From: Phytoseiulus persimilis
Taxonomy: Eukaryota > Arthropoda > Arachnida > Mesostigmata > Phytoseiidae
DNA: 64,000 nt
Direction: 5' to 3'
NCBI GenBank assembly: GCA_037576195.1
Contig: CM075103.1
Span: 2,666,001 to 2,730,000 of the forward strand
The notes under the pieces are model-generated. The model was not told the DNA's origin. It ran no database searches and saw only the letters and a list, made by a program, of their open reading frames with translations. Positions 12,268 to 22,949 of the stretch are shown here, piece by piece. How positions within the stretch are numbered: the first letter of the stretch is position 1; every line of letters starts with the position of its first letter. A program made the translations under genes and the position numbers.

Positions 12268-15180
12268 TCAGGAACGAATCCTGGCTCCGCAATCAGCCAA
12301 TGCGCCCCCTGTGGAAGCGGAGCTCGACAAGAACATTCCGAGGGAGACCTCACCGTCGTCCATCCCCCTCTGAGCGAGGTCTGAACTCAGTAAGGTCTCG
12401 GGGGTCTCTCGGGGCCGAACTTTCTTCTGAGTTCTTGACCCAGTACCTCTGCCTCCACTTCCCCCCCCCCCCTCCAACAGTTGTGACCACCGTCGTCTGC
12501 ACACCGTGGGGGTCCTCGGTACCCGCATATTGTTTCGAGGAAAAATAGATTCCGGGATTGAGAAAAATCATTTCGATCGCTCGACCCGGCAGGGCTACGA
12601 CATACCTGTCATCAAACGCCTGACCGGTGAGAGGTGAAAGGTTCGAGGCGGATGACATTGACTCCTGCGCGAGGAAACGACTTCTACGGCAAGCAATGTC
12701 GCTGCAGGTTTCGGGGGGACAGACCCGGCCGGCCGCGGCTATATCATGCCCCATAACACAGCGTTCATGTACGGCGTGTGCGAGCGTGCGTGTGTGTGGG
12801 TGGCTGCCCAACAGTCAAATAGTTGGATATACGAGTTCCTCATGCTTGGCTTGCTTCAAATAGGCGGGCAACTCTTCGTTCATCCGTTCTGTCGTTCGCT
12901 GCCTCGCCACAAAACCAGCAGAACGCAATACGGCCGACCGAGATCATCGTCGATCCAAAGAAACGCATTGAGCAACGGATTACTTTTCCAGAGAGAGCCC
13001 CCCTCATCGAGAGCCGTCTAGGTCATTTCCCGGCGGCGTGCGAGGCTCGGGAGTGAACAGTTTACGACCGCTGCGAGCTACGCGACGTCCACTGAATCTA
13101 GCAATAGAGACTGGTCGAAATTCGCGGCGGCGTGCGGTGAGTTAGCACTCATTCCTCTCAGATTGGTTCTATTCACAGATTCTCATCGGAAGCGCGGTCC
13201 AACCTGCGAAACGGAAGGAGCAGAACCATTCTCCCTGAGATGTCGCAAGAAGTTTTCGGACCGGAGCATCCTCGGAACAGCCGCCCGAAAACTCGACGTG
13301 GGCGGACGTTCCCGAGAGCGGACGGCTAGACGAAGCCAAAGTCCATAAAGTAGTCGACAAGCGAGTTTACCGAGCACGCTGGTCGACAGACCCGCCGAGG
13401 CGGACATCCAGCAAGGCAGTATTGAAGTCGTATAGAGCTCACAAAAATATGTTTATTCGAGTCGTATGTCCCCGAGCAGAGCCGCAGGAGGTTCATTCGT
13501 TCATAGTTCCATCGGTGCGTCGACCAGCGTCTCGTCGCCGTGAGGCGTATCGTAAGACCAGAGTGAGGTTACGAAGCGTGACTTCTTCATTCTCCACCTC
13601 AATTCACCTTTACACGACGACGACCCGCCAGCGAAAGGGGCCCATCGATCTTCAACGACGCTCGTCCAGCGTCATCTTAATACGTCTTCGAAGCTAGAAG
13701 AGGAGGAGGGGGAGTTTGACAGTTTGCGAATGTCGCGATCTCCACATCCCGGCGAGTGCACTCGCGATGTGCACTGACCGCCCTCTGAGCGGGTGACGGC
13801 GGAATTCCCTCACGGCTCCTTCTGTACCCGCTCCCGGAGGAGAAAAAATGATTGACGGTTCGATGTCGTCGTTTTCTGCCGTTGTTAAAGTTCTCCGGGA
13901 ACGACGACATTCACATGGACGTCAGCAGCCTCATTCAGGCGGACAAGGCCCCTAAGGTCAGGTGTTACTCGTGAATCTCGTTCTATCAGTCCATGGAGCA
14001 GTGGGTCACATTGCCGAGATACTCACTCATTCATATGGATGGATGAGAGCTTCAAAATGGGTTATTCCCGGACCCCCGGGTTTTACTTGAAATCCTATCG
14101 GCAAACGACCGGAGCTCTTCGGCTTCTTCACATCGCTCTCCTCGGTCTGTGGTTGAAGACGAGTTGGAAGAAAACGGGACTCTTCTGATCGTTGTTTGCG
14201 GAATGCCTCATCTTGGAGCTGAAGAACCAGAGGTTGTTCGCGAGTCCTCGGCAAGAGGGCCGAAAAGTCTTCCTTCCATCAGACGTTTCGAATGCATTTA
14301 CTCGCGGTGGGGCCCCGCACCGGGCCCGAGTCGGTGACGCTTCGACATTGTTGAGAAAGCACTGGCTCGAACGAAAACATTGGAGCAATAGAATTCAGTG
14401 CACGGCCCTCCGCGCGAGTGCGACGGCAGGAGCAGGGAGAAATAGAAGGAAACGGCGGCACACCGTTTCCTTATTAAAAAGAAGAAGAAAAACGCCGAAG
14501 AGGGTCGTTACCTCGATAGCGAGGACTTTCCTCGCTTATTAGACTCATGGCTCTTCGGTGGGTGGGTTGCTGGCTGTCTCCGCCGGTTGGTGAGCGCGCC
14601 AGCAAACAGAATGGAGAGCATTCCATCAAGAGCGCTGTAGCTTTCGGGTTCCACTGGAGAGAACACGGCGAAGCCATACTTGTTCTGAGGCATCACGGAA
14701 CAAGTTTACACAGATAGGGGAGGAAATTTCGACTGATTCGTCCGCTTCCGCTAAATCCGGAACTCTCGGGAATGTGCGGTTTATCGACTTTCTTATCCGG
14801 GCGAGAGGTCGAAAAAAGTAACCTCGTTCGCCCTGGCAAGCCCAAGCTCGAGAATCCCGTAACTGATCGGAGAAAACGGATTCGCAGTCGTTCCGGTAAG
14901 GCTCACGAGAGAAAACTCAATGAAGCTGACTTGCTCCAAGCTCGGGACTTCTCGAGGGTGAGAAAACAGAATGATTGGAGGTTGTCTCAAAGTGCCCTCC
15001 TCCACTCGTTATGAGCGAGCAACATGACGGAAACCTGAGCTCCGGGACAGGTAAAAGCCCGATCTTTCTGGATATCTACCCCGGGAAATTATATTCTGTC
15101 TCCGCTGAAATCTGATCCTTGACTACAATTACGGAAAACTGACACTCTCTCAAAGCTTCTGCTGAGTCCACGCAGCGTGT
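12268..15180. other. No supported gene
   Basis: Open frames occur on both strands, none with paired splice signals. A C homopolymer run (about ten) lies near 12463-12472. Confidence 0.35.
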
Positions 15181-15213
15181 TTGCCTGTCGTCATTCTACA
15201 ACGGCGGGCTCCA

Positions 15214-15900
15214 TCAGTCATTCCCCTTGATGTGCCGGTCCCGATGCCTTCGGTCCTCGTTCGAGATCAATTTCTCCCTAGTTGTCTGTTCTCGGCCCTC
15301 GAGAAAGCCTTTCCGGCCGGCGGTCAGTTGAGCGGTCAGGTGCCGCAGGTCGGTTGGCCAGGGAGTGTCCGTGACGTTCGGGTATTCGACCGCCGAGACC
15401 ACCTCCTTCCATGCGGCAAACGAATTCTGACTCAACCACCCGACCGAATAAGTGAGGTCGGGACAAGTTCGGAAATCGGACAAGTCGCCGCAGAAACAGG
15501 TCTGCAGCAAACGATTGCCGTTGAACATGTTAGTGCGTCGGTCAACAGCCCATCTCCAATCCAAGTGGAATTCGACTCGGATGCTCCCTGTCAACAGGTG
15601 GAGTATGAATTCTCTGAGTATGAATGAAAAAAATTCTCTATCACGTTCGCTCGTTGCGTCACGTGATTGGATCTAGCGGCGTCAACTCCGCCGAAAACTG
15701 TGACCGGCATGCACACGTCTCGCCAGGAAGCGATCGGCTCGTCGTCGCGGACCAAAATCTCCGATGAATCCGGAAGGGGTCTCGGAGCATCATAACTTCT
15801 CAAATGAAGATCGCCAGCTGGAATCAAAATTCTCAGATGGTCGCCTGCGCCGATACCGAGCTGATGTTCAGTCTGGACGGTACACCTGACGGCTTGATTC
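15214..15900 (-). CDS. Possible exons of one minus-strand gene
   Basis: Two adjoining open stretches look coding. The upstream one (15900-15600) could enter after an acceptor-like GCGTTCCAG near 15917 and reads VNQAVRCTVQTEHQLGIGAG... through DVCMPVTVFGGVD. The downstream one (about 15580-15214) reads NRLLQTCFCGDLSDFRTC... with four clustered cysteines, followed by VGWLSQNSFAAWKEV. Possible junctions are the donor AAC/GTGATA and the acceptor TTTGCTGCAG before ACCTGT, both phase 0, but the acceptor lacks a strong pyrimidine tract. The plus strand over the same interval is open for 148 codons (15181-15627). The family is not recognised. Confidence 0.28.
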
Positions 15901-16359
15901 ACCGAATCGGACTCTGGAACGCATCAGACGTCTGCGCGTCCCGATGATTCCTTGTCGAATACCTTCGGCGGTCTCCCCGCGTAGCCAACGCAGCTTCGCA
16001 CTCGACAGAACGCATCCATCTCGACGAACGGTAATCAGCTGAGGAGCTCTGAGAATCCGTGTTCTGCAGGAGGAATCCAGGAGCGTTCTCGAGCCGCCAA
16101 GCTGCCCGATGGGCAAGCGAGCAAACAGTCGAAACATGTACGTCCATCACTCCTGAGTGCTCTAACTCGAGCGAAGGCGCTTTTTCCGCTCGTCTCGTCG
16201 GTGTTGCGGACGGCGACGCTGAACGCAATAAAGATATCGCTTCTCCGTTTCGATTCGTCTTGTGCGGGAATCGATCATTTCTACTCGCCGCATCCGCACA
16301 TCTCCGAGATCGATCTCCTCGGGCTGCTGTGACGGTGGCACCAGCGGATCAACACGAGC

Positions 16360-16625
16360 GTGTCGCGAGCCGTCCGCTCATGGCTCAGCGGACAGGTGGA
16401 CGAGCCAGCGCTTTCCGTTTGGGTCGACCGCGCGCACAATATTCACCGCGTTTCCTCGCGCCGTCGACCCATCATGCGTCGACGGGGATCTGGGGGAAGC
16501 CCGACGGGAAACTCGGGACGTCGTTTGGGGATCGCCGCAGGGTCCGCAGACACTGGCCAGCAGCTGGCGGGAGCACACGATAGCCGAGCCAATGTAATTT
16601 CATCAGAATGTTCAACCGGAAGGAG
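16360..16625 (+). CDS. Candidate exon ending at a strong donor
   Basis: An 89-codon plus-strand frame ends exactly where a strong donor, AAGGAG/GTAAGAAC, splits its last codon and removes the stop. The peptide includes VDEPALSVWVDRAHNIHRVS and a Gly/Arg-rich stretch. Two other plus frames overlap (16059-16583 and 16262-16597) but stop before the donor. No upstream acceptor or downstream partner exon was identified, so start and continuation are unknown. Confidence 0.25.
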
Positions 16626-16732
16626 GTAAGAACTATTCGAGAGAGTCAAAGGTGCCCCCACCCGCATGACATTATCCCGGAACTTGTGCTACTGACGGGA
16701 GCAAGGGGCCCATCACACGAGTCGAAATCCTA

Positions 16733-17429
16733 TCATCCACACTCGCTGACGCCGGGCGATCGAGAACCCCGGCGGGACCGCAACGGGGCGGCGTTGTTCC
16801 GGCTGCTCATAGTCCACAGCATCGTTTCATGTTCCGGGAAGAGGTCTCCCAAGGTGCCTCGAGGACTCTTGACCAATTCGTGTGGCGGTCTGGCACGTCT
16901 TGGAGCTTCCCCCTGCTCTCTTCTTCTGGGAGTAGATTCTATCATCGCGGGATATATCGCTCTGGAGGGAAAGTCCCGAACGGCGCCAAGAACGTGGCCA
17001 GCATTTTTTGTTTCGGAGAGCCCTTGCGGAAGCCCTCTCGCTTTGTGAGAGTTGACGGGAAAACAGGAATTCTTATGCACAGCTCGTCAAAAGTCAGACT
17101 CGCCATCCAGCGACTCCCGAAAGCGTCTTGGGTGTGTCCCGAACGCCGCTGGGTTCGCTTTCAGCGATGAATGCGCGGACGAGTACTTGCTCCAACTTCT
17201 CAAAGTTGCACTCGAGCATGGGGACATATCGGCATGCTCCTCCCGCGACCAGCATATCAGGCGAATTCTGGAGAACAGGCGCCGGAGAACCGCGTATCGA
17301 AGATGCCGAATAAGCTCTCGCTCGAGCCATCAGCTGATGCGACATCGCCTGGCGTGCAGCTATCCTGCACACATGTCCTAGTGAAAAACGCCGAGCCAGG
17401 TCTCGCCGAGAGATGACTCCCTCTCTCAA
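16733..17429 (-). CDS. Possible minus-strand exons, junction unresolved
   Basis: Two successive minus frames look coding: 17429-17094 (contains NSPDMLVAGGACRYVPMLEC, after an acceptor-like CTGTTCTCCAG) and 17080-16733 (contains GTLGDLFPEHETMLWTMSSR). They are in different frames, and only weak donors connect them. The plus strand is also open. Low confidence, no function assigned. Confidence 0.2.
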
Positions 17430-18629
17430 TTATAAATCACGATGACATACGTGCGTTCCGGCTTTGAGCAAGATTGGAAAAGCTCATCGACGAGCTGGAA
17501 CGGAGCTTTCGATGGTGGGGTGAGACGGTTGGCTCGTTCACCCACTCACCCGCTCAGTCGGGGTGGGCAATGGTCCGGAGAAATCCGATCTCTCGGATGG
17601 CGATGAGCGGCCGCACGTCGGTCCGTCCGTCGGGCGTCCAGGCAGTGGTCCGGGTTGCTACAGGAAGCCGAAACGAGAATCCTTGAGCTCGAAGTCGTGA
17701 AACCCGAGACGAGACATCCGCCTACCGAGACGAACAGCGGAGTCTTGAGAGCGAGTCCGCAGGATAGCAAGCGAACACGGGACCAGGCGAATGCACGGCC
17801 GGACGAGCAAAAGAAGAACGACAACGAAGTGAGCGAGGGGAGCCGACGCACTCTCCGCAGATTAGTGAGCTCGCTCTCATGAAGTGTCCGCCGCAGCTGG
17901 CTTTATGGCATCGTTGTTATCGCAGCGATTTGGTGACTGTCCGTCGAGAACTTCCATTTGGGGGGCCCTTGGCAAGCCAACGATTTTCCTCGGACACCCA
18001 GGAGGAACATCTCCCGTTCAACATCAGTAGATGATCGTTTACGCTTCATTAGTGTTCCTTCAGAAGCTCCACCTCTGTCTTGAATTCTCTCTTCCAGTTC
18101 TCTGATTCTATTTTCCCAACATGAGCACAGACGAGAATCGATCCCGCCAAACTCGGATCTCGAAATTCCGCCCTGATTCTTGCTATACAGGACAAGCAAT
18201 GTCGCCGAGAACTCTCCAGGATTGCGCGTTGTTCGGATTAACCTTACGCGTAGCTGATATTCTCATCGATATATTTTGCATTTTGTCCATCTATCGGCAG
18301 AATGTTCCGAGTTGATCGCAATCCGGCCGCCTTCACAGAGTCTTCTCACAGCTGTTCCCGTCCCGCGTCGTGCCGCCTGTGCTCGGTCGCTCGACCCGAC
18401 CCAACCCAACACCCGCCCCCGCGTAACGGTTCGATCCGGGACTGATGACAGTTAACGTCCAAACGATAACCTCCGATGGCAACTTTTTTTAGTCAAACAA
18501 AATAGCATCGAGTTCGACGCCGATAACCTCGGAATAATGAATGTTCCCCGACGTATGGGGTCGGGGAAATCGACGGCGTGCACTCTCGTTCGAGGACCAG
18601 CGAAGATCTGGTAGCTGACGGAATTTCAG

Positions 18630-19303
18630 CGACGAATATGTTCAGCACTCCTTCCGCTGAACATCTGAATGCGCTGTTCGTGGAGCTCGTGTTTGGGGAA
18701 AAGAGGCATTACAGTAGTTTCGAGCCGAATGAATTGCACCCGGAGGACCCTCTATCCAAAGTGAGCAACTTACTTCATTCAAACTTGGCAACCCTAGTTA
18801 GAGTTTGTCTTCGGAGTTGTAACGATACCAAGAACGAGGCGATGCTTTGCCCAGGGCGCAGAGACCAAACGAACATGATTTTAGAGCCGGCTTTCAGATT
18901 ATCCCGAGCTCCTACGCCAGTTTGGAGAGTTATCCTGGTATACTCTCTCCCGGCAGTGACGAATCAGCGAGGAGGGAGGTCCAATCGTCGATGAAACACG
19001 ATCCCACGTTCCGGCAGAATGCCCTCGTTTTTGTGGTCGGAGAAGCAAGCTTAAAAAGTTCGATGAACTTCGGCGGAACGATTGATTACGCAAACGTCGA
19101 TGTGAGATTCGATTAACGCCAACGACGCTGACAGGACTTCGATGTCTCCCGCCCCTCAGGACCGAGACGACGCAAAGCCAACTCGTTTCATTCGACGCGC
19201 TCCGGCAGGGACACCTCTTGCACGAGAACTACTCAATCTACGTTTGGCCTCACTTACGGAGCTAACTGACTGGCCAGCCGAATCGCTGCAATCACGACCA
19301 TAG
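18630..19303 (+). CDS. Unrecognised three-exon protein
   Basis: Exon 1 ends at 18760 with donor CCAAA/GTGAGC. Exon 2 is 18898-19101, with acceptor CCGGCTTTCAG and donor CGAT/GTGAGA. Exon 3 is 19160-19303, with acceptor CTCCCGCCCCTCAG. All junctions are phase 0, and the introns are 137 and 58 nt. From the ATG at 18638 the product is 156 residues: MFSTPSAEHLNALFVELVFG at the start, a Ser-rich middle exon, and a basic C-terminal exon containing ELLNLRLASLTELTDWPAES. If the acceptor-like TTTCAG at 18629 is used instead, upstream exons exist. There is no signal peptide and no known motif. Two consecutive frame-preserving introns make this one of the better models. It lies about 250 bp upstream of the hAT element. 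Confidence 0.5.
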
Positions 19304-19547
19304 GTCGGGAGAGAGTGTGGAAAGCGATGCTGCTCGTAACGTCAGGCTGCGCTTAACTGAATCAAGTCGGCGCCTCCCGACACGAAGGTCGATTCCGAGG
19401 CACTGGGCTTCAGAACAAAGCCATTGTTTGATTCAGATCGTATCCGACCTTGTCCCGCATTACGACACCCATCAATCAATCTCTCTGTCTGTCCGTCTTG
19501 TCGTTGGTGTTTTCATAAGTGGAGGTCGGTAGTTCCGGCATTATTCA

Positions 19548-19555
19548 CTAATCAC
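19548..19555. repeat. Left target-site duplication of the hAT element
   Basis: CTAATCAC, identical to 20296-20303. Confidence 0.85.
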
Positions 19556-20295
19556 TAGAGCTCCCATATGACCGGACATGTCCTTTTCCGTCCGTTTGTC
19601 CGGTTTTCTTGAGCAACCGAGGAAATGTCTGGTTTTCCGGCTCACAGATCGAGTGGCCAACCATGACTTCGAATGAATTTCCCCATCGAAAAAATCGATG
19701 GGTTTCGGGCAACAGAGCGCGAAATGATTCCGGGATCGTAAGGGGATGAGTGAAGAGCGGTTTTCTAGCAGCCGGAATATCGATCCTCGCTCTTCATCTG
19801 CGGAGCGATGGAGGTAATGCCCTCTGGCGGCCTCGTCGATATGAAACCCCCTGAGCCAGTGATTACACGCTGGGTACATTTCGGAGCACGCATTCCACCC
19901 TCATGAAAATTTTGAGGAAATCAAATTGTTCGTCTCGAAGATAAAAGTAAAACCTGCGGACAGCTCTCGCTGAAACCCTACGTCGATGACCCGTTCCTTT
20001 TCCATTCACAAAAACCTTTTTTTCGGACAGGACGCATAGCTTGTCACGATCGAACAGAAAGAGGCCCTTATCGATACAGTTTATGCGGACCTACTTTTCG
20101 ACGGATAAAAAGCCTGTGACGGTACCTAAGCTAGTCCGATGGAAGGGGTCCTCATTCAATCCTCTCAAATGCTCAATTTAGCTAGAGAAAGTCCGAAATT
20201 TGCATGTCCGCCTCCTTGACCGGTTTCAGGCAAAATATCCGCCGGACAAATGTCCGTTTTTCGCCAAAAAAATGTCTGGTCATATGGGAGCTCTA
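19556..20295. mobile_element. Non-autonomous hAT element with 8-bp TSD
   Basis: The termini are inverted repeats. The left end reads TAGAGCTCCCATATGACC, and the right end is its exact reverse complement over 18 bases, with similarity continuing inward through GACAT. The element is flanked by the direct repeat CTAATCAC on both sides (19548-19555 and 20296-20303). An 8-bp target duplication and a TIR beginning TAGAG fit the hAT superfamily (YARNG terminus). Repeated TGTCCG-like subterminal motifs occur near both ends. No transposase frame is present: a 112-codon minus frame at 19541-19879 runs out of the element and shows no hAT domain. The intact TSD suggests a fairly recent insertion. Confidence 0.85.
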
Positions 20296-20303
20296 CTAAT
20301 CAC
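20296..20303. repeat. Right target-site duplication of the hAT element
   Basis: CTAATCAC, identical to 19548-19555. Confidence 0.85.
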
Positions 20304-20550
20304 CATCCGTCAATTCGTGGATTCATGGGCAGATGAATGGGAATATTGCTGAATTAAGCGTCATTGCCATGAGATCTGATGAACTCAGCCATGAGAGAAT
20401 CATCTATCCATCTCCCTATATGGATAGATGGGAAGTATGAAATTACTAATGCCTGAACTCTTCTAAAAACTCTCGTCGTAACTGTGCAAAATCAACGCTG
20501 CACAGATTCGATGAATGATATCAATTCGCCCGTCCGTCGATCCGGTTGTG

Positions 20551-20640
20551 TTGACCGGCTCGTTGGCCGTGTGGCATAAACCAACGCCTTGGGTGCCACG
20601 CTAAGCTAGCAATCGCGGGTTCGATCCCCGGCCGGGACAA
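20551..20640 (+). repeat. tRNA-related SINE head
   Basis: The stretch contains a B-box-like GGGTTCGATCCC in a T-arm-like hairpin (about 20617-20630) and an A-box-like TTGGCCGTGTGG about 50 nt upstream. A D-arm-like stem pairs CGTTGG (20561-20566) with CCAACG (20581-20586), and an anticodon-like stem follows. The acceptor-stem pairing is only partial, the D loop is too long and the anticodon loop is abnormal, so a functional tRNA is unlikely. Internal pol III promoter boxes with degenerate folding are the signature of a tRNA-derived SINE. The 3' tail boundary is not visible. Confidence 0.6.
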
Positions 20641-20700
20641 CAAATTTCTTGAGTGGTAAAAAGAGGATTCAATTCATATCAGAATTAAATCTGAACCATC

Positions 20701-21066
20701 TTAAGACCCAAGCCCACCGCCCGCAATGGGATTTGCGAGGCGATAGGGAGTGTTACTGAAGCAATACCGAGAGGTGATCCCGGGACACTCCTGAGGGCTG
20801 GTTGAGAGGTTCAGCCGGAAAACAAAGGATCCGGTTGTGTATCGATCAGTACTCTCGTCAAGTGGTGAGTTGAGGATTGCGACCACGCTGCGGACCCGGG
20901 AAAGGTGGAACGAGGGGACGTTCCCGACAACCAGCTTCAAGAGCCCGAACCGGGCGCAGTGGAGATGTAACAAACGGGACTCGGCACTGTCGGATCCTTC
21001 GGATGAATGAACATCATAATTCCCGCAGCGCCTTTGTGGTGTGTCACTCGCGCCGTTGATGATCAT
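20701..21066 (-). CDS. Candidate 121-codon minus ORF
   Basis: A true ATG at 21066 opens an uninterrupted 121-codon frame with balanced composition and six cysteines. It contains LLKLVVGNVPSFHLSRVRSV and ends in a Gly-rich tail. No signal peptide is evident and no family is recognised. Against it, the plus strand has a strong donor inside the interval (CAAGTG/GTGAGTTG at 20868) at the end of an open plus frame (...RLCIDQYSRQV). One of the two strands is probably coding, and I cannot say which. Confidence 0.28.
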   Translation of the reverse strand: MIINGASDTPQRRCGNYDVHSSEGSDSAESRLLHLHCARFGLLKLVVGNVPSFHLSRVRSVVAILNSPLDESTDRYTTGSFVFRLNLSTSPQECPGITSRYCFSNTPYRLANPIAGGGLGS

Positions 21067-22923
21067 TCTATTCTCTTCCGATCCCTCCCGAGCCCCACCC
21101 CTAACCAGACTTCACAGAGTTTGAATCATAGTACGTGTTTACGAATCGACTGAACAAGGCTAACGGATCTGGCGCGCTCTCGACGGTCGAGTTCCTAAGA
21201 GCAACACAAAGAGCTCTTTCTGCTGCACGACAATGAACCAGAATGTATTGGAGTTTCTCCGTTCCACTCATACGGGTCACATACACTCTATTATCCTTTT
21301 CTTTCTCAATTTCTGCGTCGTAGAAAAATACGAGAAGGCAATTCCTCTCTCCACACCGACAAAGATGAAGAACGGGAGAAGAGCAAGGAATAAGGGAGGC
21401 GAACAAGGCCCAGCGGAACAGATCGGCACGAGCGAGATCCCCGGGGGAAGGGCGCGGCCCCTGGTCTGTTCATTACCTCGCAACGCACCAAGAGTTTTGG
21501 ATCTGTCGTCTCAGTCGTCGCGGCCACTCCGGCTCGCGCGCGCTCCGTCTAGTGAGCCGGTTAGCGTGGTGCGCGAGCCTCGAGCGGCTGCAAGACACTG
21601 ATATAGAAAGAAAGGCTGAACGGCGAACTTCAGCGTGATGATGATAACTATATCGAGCGGGCAGCGGCCGACGGAGTGCGGGATAAGCACGATGATGACG
21701 AGGAGCTGGCACGGAGGACAACAAAAAAAGAAACAAGAAAGCAGCGATGAAGAACGACGAAAAAACGCGCCGTGATTATTATCTTGAGATCCCGCTCCAT
21801 CCTGAGAATTCATTTCGGGATTTCCGAGAAGATTTTTTCTTTCACTCCCGGCGTGGTTGATCTTCATTCCCTGATGATCGGAGCGTTTCTCATGCCCCAG
21901 CTCAGACGGTCTGCAGAAACGCTCACTCGGAAAAACTCGAACCAGAACGTTCCTCGACTCGTACGCAGCGATAAGTCGAAACACAATCGAGGCTCGTAAT
22001 CGAGCTATTCATCATACCACACAAAAAAGCATAACTGACCGACTCTCGAGCGAGCCCTTGGGCTCGATACAAATCATCGAGGCATATCGCGATACTTCGA
22101 TTCCTTAGAGTTGCATCAGGCGAAGTCACGAGTCGCAACGCCGTCGAGGGGGAGCGACCAGGAGATGGCGAAAGACTGCGCTGCTTGTCAACGATCGTCC
22201 ACTCTCATCAGTCCGTGAGAGATCGCTGGCCCTGATTTGGGAGTTCGTATGCTCGACGCACACATTGTTCCACTCGTTCTGCTCAACTGCGACCGAAACG
22301 GCATCTCGGTGGGGGAGAGAGCCGGCCGTAGTAACTCCGATGCAGTTTTCCATCTTCCTCCGGCGGTCGCTGGCAGTCTTCGAGCTTCCGGGCTGCGTTT
22401 CGTTCTCCTACGCGTCCCCTTGCTTCACGCGCCTGGCCCTCGCTCTCTCCCTCAGAGATATCTCAAGAGACACTCTCGGATCGTGTAATCTCTGCGGAAC
22501 ACAACCCTATATCATCTTCAAATGCCGCAACGCGGCGTTGCCTTTGTCAGTTGCCGAACTTCGACGGGCTGGAAGTCAAGAGAGAACGCATCTCAGATCT
22601 CGAAACCTGTTCATATTCGAACAGTTCGTTTACGCAGCATGATTATATGGGTGCTCGACGTGAGCTACTTGATACGGTCCACCTGGGGCGAAATCTTTAA
22701 TCCACAAAATGGTTTCCAGAAAACATGACCTGTGTGAGACGTTGGCTCGCGCTTTCTGACACTCCGTGATCCGCGACCTAACAGGGATGCTACCCAAACT
22801 CTACGCACAATCTTCAGGAGATGCCGGCTATCGGAGTTTCGTCTAGGTTCTCACTGAATATCCTTCAAGGAACTGCGCAGAAGAGGTAAATACGAACAAC
22901 CATTCAACGGTCTAGCCGTTGCA
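21067..22923. other. No supported gene
   Basis: Overlapping open frames on both strands (for example minus 21511-21984 and plus 22265-22642), none with phase-matched splice pairs. Confidence 0.35.
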
Positions 22924-22949
22924 GGGGGGGGGGGGGGGGGGGGGGGGGG
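22924..22949. repeat. G homopolymer, 26 nt
   Basis: Uninterrupted G on the plus strand, flanked by GCA and CTCTCC. The exact length is likely unstable and may also be affected by sequencing. Confidence 0.9.

Noticed and set aside
19541..19879. hAT transposase remnant
   Set aside because: The frame crosses the element boundary and shows no hAT dimerisation or catalytic motif.
20551..20640. Functional tRNA gene
   Set aside because: The acceptor stem mismatches, the D loop is too long and the anticodon loop is abnormal. A SINE head fits better.
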